This document shows positions 60,364 through 64,000 of a stretch of 64,000 nucleotides of DNA, in pieces (position 1 is the stretch's first letter; each line of letters starts with the position of its first letter). The translations under genes were made by a program, and so were the position numbers. Below the pieces are notes generated by a model that saw nothing but the letters and a program-made list of their open reading frames with translations, was not told the DNA's origin and ran no database searches. Location of the stretch: NCBI RefSeq assembly GCF_029269835.1, contig NZ_JARJBB010000003.1, positions 496,001 through 560,000 on the forward strand. The letters are read 5' to 3'. This stretch comes from Streptomyces tropicalis (lineage in GTDB: Bacteria; Actinomycetota; Actinomycetes; Streptomycetales; Streptomycetaceae).

Positions 60364-61533
60364 GTGAGCGTCCGCTACGGTCTGCTCGCCCTGCTGCGGG
60401 ACCACGGGCCGCAGTCCCGCGCCCAGTTGGCCGGCCGTCTCCAGGTGCCGCGGCCGCGTGTGCTGGCCGAGCTCGACCGCCTGACGGCGGCGGGGACGAT
60501 CGTGGAGGCGGGCCCGACCGCCTCCCGCGGCGGACGCCGCTCCACTCTCGTGAAGCTGGACCCCGGCCTGCGCTTCGCCGCGATCGACCTCGACGCCCGC
60601 GCGGTCGGCGTCGAGGTCACCGACGGCTGCCTGCGGACAGTGGCGTCGCACAGCGAGCACTGCGACATTCGCACCGGTCCCGAGACCGTCCTGGGACGGG
60701 TGACGCAGATCCTGGACAAGATCCGCGCCGAGGGCCGCTTCACGCGGCTGGACGCCATCGGGATCGGCCTGCCCGGCCCGGTGAGCTTCCGCGACGGCAT
60801 CCCCGTCTCCCCGCCGCTCATGCCGGGATGGGACCGCCATCCGGTGCGTGACGTGCTCTCCGGCGAGCACGGCTGCCCCGTCGCCGTCGACAACGACGTC
60901 AACGTGATGACCCTGGGCGAGCGGCACAGCGGCGTCGCCCGGACCGTGGACAACCTGATCTTCGTGAAGATCGGCAGCGGCATCGGCTGCGGAGTGCAGA
61001 TCGACGGCCGCGTCTACCGCGGCGCCACGGGCTGCGCCGGGGACATCGGCCACATCCAGGTCGACGGGGACGGCCCGGTCTGCCTCTGCGGGAACGCAGG
61101 GTGCCTGGAGGCGCACTTCAGCCGGGAGGCGCTGACGCGCCACGCCGAGTCCGCCGCGGACGGGGACCGGTCCCCGGTGCTGGCGGAGCGCCTGGCGGCC
61201 AAGGGCTCCCTCACGGCCCGCGACGTCGCCGACGGGGCGGCGGCCGGTGACGCGGTCTGCATCGGCATCGTCCGGGCCGGTGGGCGGCGGGTCGGACAGG
61301 TCCTCGCCGGGCTGGTGAGCTTCATGAACCCGTCCATGATCGTCATCGGCGGCGACCTCGCCGACCTCGGGCACATCCTGCTCGCGGAGCTCCGCAGCGT
61401 CGTCTACCAGCGGTCGCTGCCGCTGGCCACCGGCGACCTTCCGATCGTGCTGTCCGAGCTGGGCGCCCGCGCCGGGGTCGTCGGCGCCGCCGTGCTGGCG
61501 AGTGAGCTGGCCTACGGCGGACCCGCGGGCTGA
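60364..61533 (+). CDS. ROK-family transcriptional regulator
   Basis: This 389-aa protein starts at GTG 60364, eight bases after AGGAGG. A winged helix-turn-helix (residues 1-60: LLALLRDHGPQSRAQLAGRL) precedes a ROK sugar-kinase-like domain. The zinc-binding motif is VCLCGNAGCLEAH, and the ATP/sugar region has IGIGLPGPVSFRDG and VDNDVNVMTLGE. It responds to sugars and probably represses the isomerase and dehydrogenase genes. It follows the isomerase gene by 139 bases on the same strand. Confidence 0.9.
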   Translation: MSVRYGLLALLRDHGPQSRAQLAGRLQVPRPRVLAELDRLTAAGTIVEAGPTASRGGRRSTLVKLDPGLRFAAIDLDARAVGVEVTDGCLRTVASHSEHCDIRTGPETVLGRVTQILDKIRAEGRFTRLDAIGIGLPGPVSFRDGIPVSPPLMPGWDRHPVRDVLSGEHGCPVAVDNDVNVMTLGERHSGVARTVDNLIFVKIGSGIGCGVQIDGRVYRGATGCAGDIGHIQVDGDGPVCLCGNAGCLEAHFSREALTRHAESAADGDRSPVLAERLAAKGSLTARDVADGAAAGDAVCIGIVRAGGRRVGQVLAGLVSFMNPSMIVIGGDLADLGHILLAELRSVVYQRSLPLATGDLPIVLSELGARAGVVGAAVLASELAYGGPAG

Positions 61534-61595
61534 GCCCCGGTCGCCCTCGCGCGCGGCGCCCCTGCGGGGACCGACCGTGCCCCGTCAGACCCTGT

Positions 61596-61633
61596 CGCGC
61601 CCTGGCGCGCCCTCGAGGGCGCGCCAGGGCGCG
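61596..61633. terminator. 38-base perfect palindrome after the ROK gene
   Basis: The two 19-base arms meet at a CTCGAG centre (61612-61617) without a loop. It can form a long cruciform or RNA hairpin and lies between the ROK gene and the convergent LuxR gene. Confidence 0.85.
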
Positions 61634-61674
61634 TTGGGGACTTCAGGGACTCCCGGCGGCTCTCAGGGGCGGGT

Positions 61675-61914
61675 TCAGATCAGTCCGCGTCGCGCCGCCC
61701 ACGCGACGGCCTCGATGACGCTGCTGACGCCTATCTTGTCGCACACGCCCCGGCAACGTCGCCGCACCGTGCGGGGACAGACATGAAGCCGTCGGGCGAC
61801 GGACTCGACCGGCAGGCCGGTTGCCAGGAGCGACAGCAGATGCACCTCGTCGCCGCGCAGGGCAACGTTGTCAGGCTGGGGCTGCCGGTCCGTCTCGTAG
61901 CTGAGCGTGGACAC
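61675..61914 (-). CDS. Small LuxR-type HTH protein
   Basis: This 79-aa protein starts at GTG 61914, six bases after AGGAGG. Its whole length is a LuxR-type helix-turn-helix: VHLLSLLATGLPVESVARRL, HVCPRTVRRRCRGVCDKIG, VSSVIEAVAWAARRGLI. There is no receiver or autoinducer domain. Two cysteines (HVCPRT, RGVCDK) in the helix region are unusual. It may act as a dimer partner or local regulator of the sugar module. Confidence 0.83.
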   Translation of the reverse strand: MSTLSYETDRQPQPDNVALRGDEVHLLSLLATGLPVESVARRLHVCPRTVRRRCRGVCDKIGVSSVIEAVAWAARRGLI

Positions 61915-62261
61915 GTTCGTCCTCCTTCGCCGAGTGCGGCCGGCAGGGAACGCGGGGGAGGCCGCCACCCGGACGGGAGGCCCGAACCCGTGATCGACCG
62001 CGGGATGTCAATCGCCTATCACGTGTCAAGTGGGTAACTGCTGTAGCTTGCGTAACTGTTCGCCAGCGCACGGTCAAGAGCCGCGCTGCTGCATGGGTCC
62101 GGGTTTGGTGCGCTCTACACGAAAACTTCTGCCGGATCGAACGGGTCGATCCGCTGGCGGAACGGCCCGGGAGGGTCTGCCGCCGGCGCTCGAGCACGCC
62201 GACTCGCGGCGGTGCCGGGTTCGGGACAGCCGCCCCGAACCCGGCACCGGCCGCTCCCGTG
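61915..62261. other. Intergenic region with GTAACTG repeats and a terminator
   Basis: These 347 bases hold the LuxR promoter side and the 3' end of the DUF1080 gene. GTAACTG occurs twice, at 62034-62040 and 62052-62058, and TATCACGTGTCAAGTGG lies just before. The hairpin at 62210-62249 belongs to the DUF1080 gene. No gene is seen. Confidence 0.5.
62210..62249 (-). terminator. Hairpin after the DUF1080 protein gene
   Basis: A perfect 16-bp stem (62210-62225 and 62234-62249) with an eight-base loop begins 13 bases beyond the stop at 62262. Confidence 0.85.
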
Positions 62262-64000
62262 CTACAGGTTCCGCACCCGGATGTTGCGGAACTCGATCAG
62301 GTCGTTGTCACTGTGGTTCTGCAGGCCCACGTAGCCGCTGAAGAACTGACGCAGGTCCGTGGGCGGGTCGCCCGCACGCGACGACGACTTGCCGGGCGTG
62401 TTGTCGAACTCGTTGATCACCACGCCGTTGCGGATGATCGTGTAGTGCTGCCCGACGACCCGGATCTCGTAGTCGTTCCACTGGTCCTTCGGGGTGACCT
62501 TCGCCTGGTCCAGGCCGAGCGGATCGAAGTTGTAGACCGAGCCGGTCTTCTGCGGTTCGCCGGTGTCACCGTCGTAGATCTGGATCTCGTTGCCGCAGTA
62601 GATCGCCACCCACTCCGGAGCGGTGCGAGCCGCACCCTGAGTGCCGCAGCTTCCGGCAGGCCGCTGGTCCAGTGGCGTCCGCGGGTCGGGGAACCTCACG
62701 AAGACACCGCTGTTGGCCCGGTGGCCGTCCGGAGCGACGTCCCGGAACTGCAGCCGGATCGAGTAGTCCTTGAACTCCTGCTTGCTGTACCAGAGCATGC
62801 CCATACCGCCGGAGCTGCGCATGGTGCCGTCCGGCAGGAGCGAGAACTGCCCCGCGCCCGCCTGGCTCCATCCGGCGAGACTCGCCGCCGATCCGTCGAA
62901 GAGGGACTTGTACCCGGGTGTCCTGCCGATCGGCGACTGGGCAGCGGCCTTGCTGAGGTCCGCCGCCTCGTGGTTGTCGAGGACACCGTCCTTGCGCCAC
63001 TGGTCCACCAGGTCGTTGACGTGGCTGACGAACGCGCCGTGGTTGGCCCAGGTGCCCTCGTCGTCGATCAGGTCGTTGATCGTGCACCCGCCGCCGGCCT
63101 CGTGGTTGGCCACACCGGTGTCGCTGTCGAGCAGCCGGACCGTGGAACGGGCGTCGGGCGCCGTGCAGCCCGCCGTCACGTCGATCTTGCCGGTGGACTG
63201 CTCGCCGTCGGCGTAGGTCACCTTGAGCGTGGCGTGGTGGGTGCCGTAGGAGGCGTAGGTGTGGACGGGGTTGGGCTCGTGCGACGGCTGGCTGCCGTCA
63301 CCGAAGTCCCACTCCCAGGCGATGCCGCCCGCCTTGGCGGCCGAGAACTGGATCGTCCGCGGCTTGCTCTGCGCGACCGGGCGGCCCGAGGCGTCGCTCG
63401 GGTTCGGGGTGGCCGGGCCGCCGTGGTAGGCGACGCGGACCAGCTTCTGGTTCGGGTCCAGGCTGAAGAAGCCGCCGGCGTAGTCGAGCACGTAGAGCGC
63501 GCCGTCCGGGCCGAACTTGGCGTCCATCCAGCTCTGGACCTTGTTGTCCCCGCTGCCGCCGGGGAGGGTCTGGCGCAGGTCCTCGCCGAAGACCGGCGGG
63601 CCCTGGTCCTTCACCTTGTCCTGGTCGACGGTGACCGCGACCCGGTTGCTGGCGTTGGACTCGTCACCGATGAACCACTTGTTGTCCCAGTACGAGGGCC
63701 AGGCGACACCGCTGCCGGTGTCCACCTCCGAGCGGTGGTAGGTCGGGCCGTCCATGATGGCCTGGCCGCCGCCCTTGAGGTAGGGCTCGGTGTACTTCTC
63801 GTCGCTCTGCACGTACGTGGGCAGCCCGCTGCCGTCGCTGCGCCGGGGGTAGACCACGCCGCCGCCCTGCGGCGAGTACCAGATCATGTTGTCGCGGGCC
63901 GGCGGGATGTCCACCAGACCGGTGTTGCGGGGCGAGGTGTTCTTCAGGTGGTCGCAGTCGTACCAGCCGGTCAGCACGCTGGCGTCGGTGTTGCTGCGGT
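62262..64000 (-). CDS. ThuA/PQQ-type dehydrogenase-like protein with PKD and DUF1080 domains (5' end outside window)
   Basis: The frame is open at the right edge; at least 579 C-terminal residues are visible. The first part is the end of a sugar-dehydrogenase-like propeller (DAKFGPDGALYVLDYAGGFF). A PKD domain follows (IAWEWDFGDGSQPSHEPNPV, HTYASYGTHH). A short helical link precedes a DUF1080 (3-keto-disaccharide hydrolase/GH16-like) domain: YKSLFDGSAASLAGWSQAGA, GMLWYSKQEFKDYSIRLQF, NSGVFVRFPDP, ending LIEFRNIRVRNL. Larger relatives begin with a ThuA domain, not visible here. With the exported dehydrogenase and isomerase it suggests an oxidise-then-cleave route for glycosides. Confidence 0.8.
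   Translation of the reverse strand, partial: RSNTDASVLTGWYDCDHLKNTSPRNTGLVDIPPARDNMIWYSPQGGGVVYPRRSDGSGLPTYVQSDEKYTEPYLKGGGQAIMDGPTYHRSEVDTGSGVAWPSYWDNKWFIGDESNASNRVAVTVDQDKVKDQGPPVFGEDLRQTLPGGSGDNKVQSWMDAKFGPDGALYVLDYAGGFFSLDPNQKLVRVAYHGGPATPNPSDASGRPVAQSKPRTIQFSAAKAGGIAWEWDFGDGSQPSHEPNPVHTYASYGTHHATLKVTYADGEQSTGKIDVTAGCTAPDARSTVRLLDSDTGVANHEAGGGCTINDLIDDEGTWANHGAFVSHVNDLVDQWRKDGVLDNHEAADLSKAAAQSPIGRTPGYKSLFDGSAASLAGWSQAGAGQFSLLPDGTMRSSGGMGMLWYSKQEFKDYSIRLQFRDVAPDGHRANSGVFVRFPDPRTPLDQRPAGSCGTQGAARTAPEWVAIYCGNEIQIYDGDTGEPQKTGSVYNFDPLGLDQAKVTPKDQWNDYEIRVVGQHYTIIRNGVVINEFDNTPGKSSSRAGDPPTDLRQFFSGYVGLQNHSDNDLIEFRNIRVRNL

Overview
The window is high-GC DNA with GTG/TTG starts, strong AGGAGG-type ribosome sites and many Tat/Sec-exported hydrolases. 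A conservon, ALF-repeat toxin, GH75 chitosanase, OFA small subunit and DUF5753 regulator all point to a chromosomal segment of Streptomyces or a close relative. It contains one tRNA (Leu, GAG) and no rRNA, CRISPR array or replication origin.

Layout. 1-6.2 kb: the end of a PLP aminotransferase, two metallo-beta-lactamase-fold hydrolases around a DedA membrane protein, a small hypothetical, a MITE-like repeat and a membrane-anchored holin/phosphodiesterase. 6.4-11.8 kb: osmC, a stand-alone dnaK with an HspR-type (HAIR) site, a sigma factor fused to a zinc anti-sigma motif, a membrane segment and a CAP domain, a frameshifted small gene and an orphan narJ. 12-21.2 kb: two HTH regulators, an ADP-ribosylglycohydrolase, pterin dehydratase, two methyltransferases, a chitosanase, an aldo/keto reductase and a long-chain acyl-CoA synthetase. 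21.8-28.5 kb: a LysR/bile-acid-symporter divergent pair, a frameshifted isochorismatase, fdhD, an OFA oxalate/formate-type transporter with its 45-aa small subunit, and a FabH-like synthase.

28.7-46.8 kb is a genomic island in the 3' end of tRNA-Leu(GAG). It appears to be two related elements in tandem. Each starts with a degenerate serine-recombinase copy next to an att core (CCCTCGGACAC) and ends with a shared ~108-bp repeat plus the same core. The tRNA's apparent original terminator now lies 18 kb away, just past the right end. The first element carries an IS5-type relic, a HEAT-repeat pseudogene and an exported toxin locus: a secreted protein, a trypsin-fold pseudo-protease with C-terminal repeats, a 1355-aa ALF-repeat/HINT polymorphic toxin and its immunity gene. 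It also holds a DUF1152 gene and a transposase relic. The second element carries a complete conservon (cvnA-B-C-D plus a GAF protein) and a kinase relic.

46.8-64 kb returns to backbone: a lipoprotein, a large secreted Ig-domain protein divergent from a TrmB-type regulator, a Tat-exported PHP phosphoesterase, a lactate permease with a palindromic operator, and a secreted lipase. Last comes a putative exported sugar-oxidation module: PQQ-type sugar dehydrogenase, exported sugar isomerase/epimerase, ROK regulator, small LuxR protein, and a DUF1080/PKD protein cut by the window edge.
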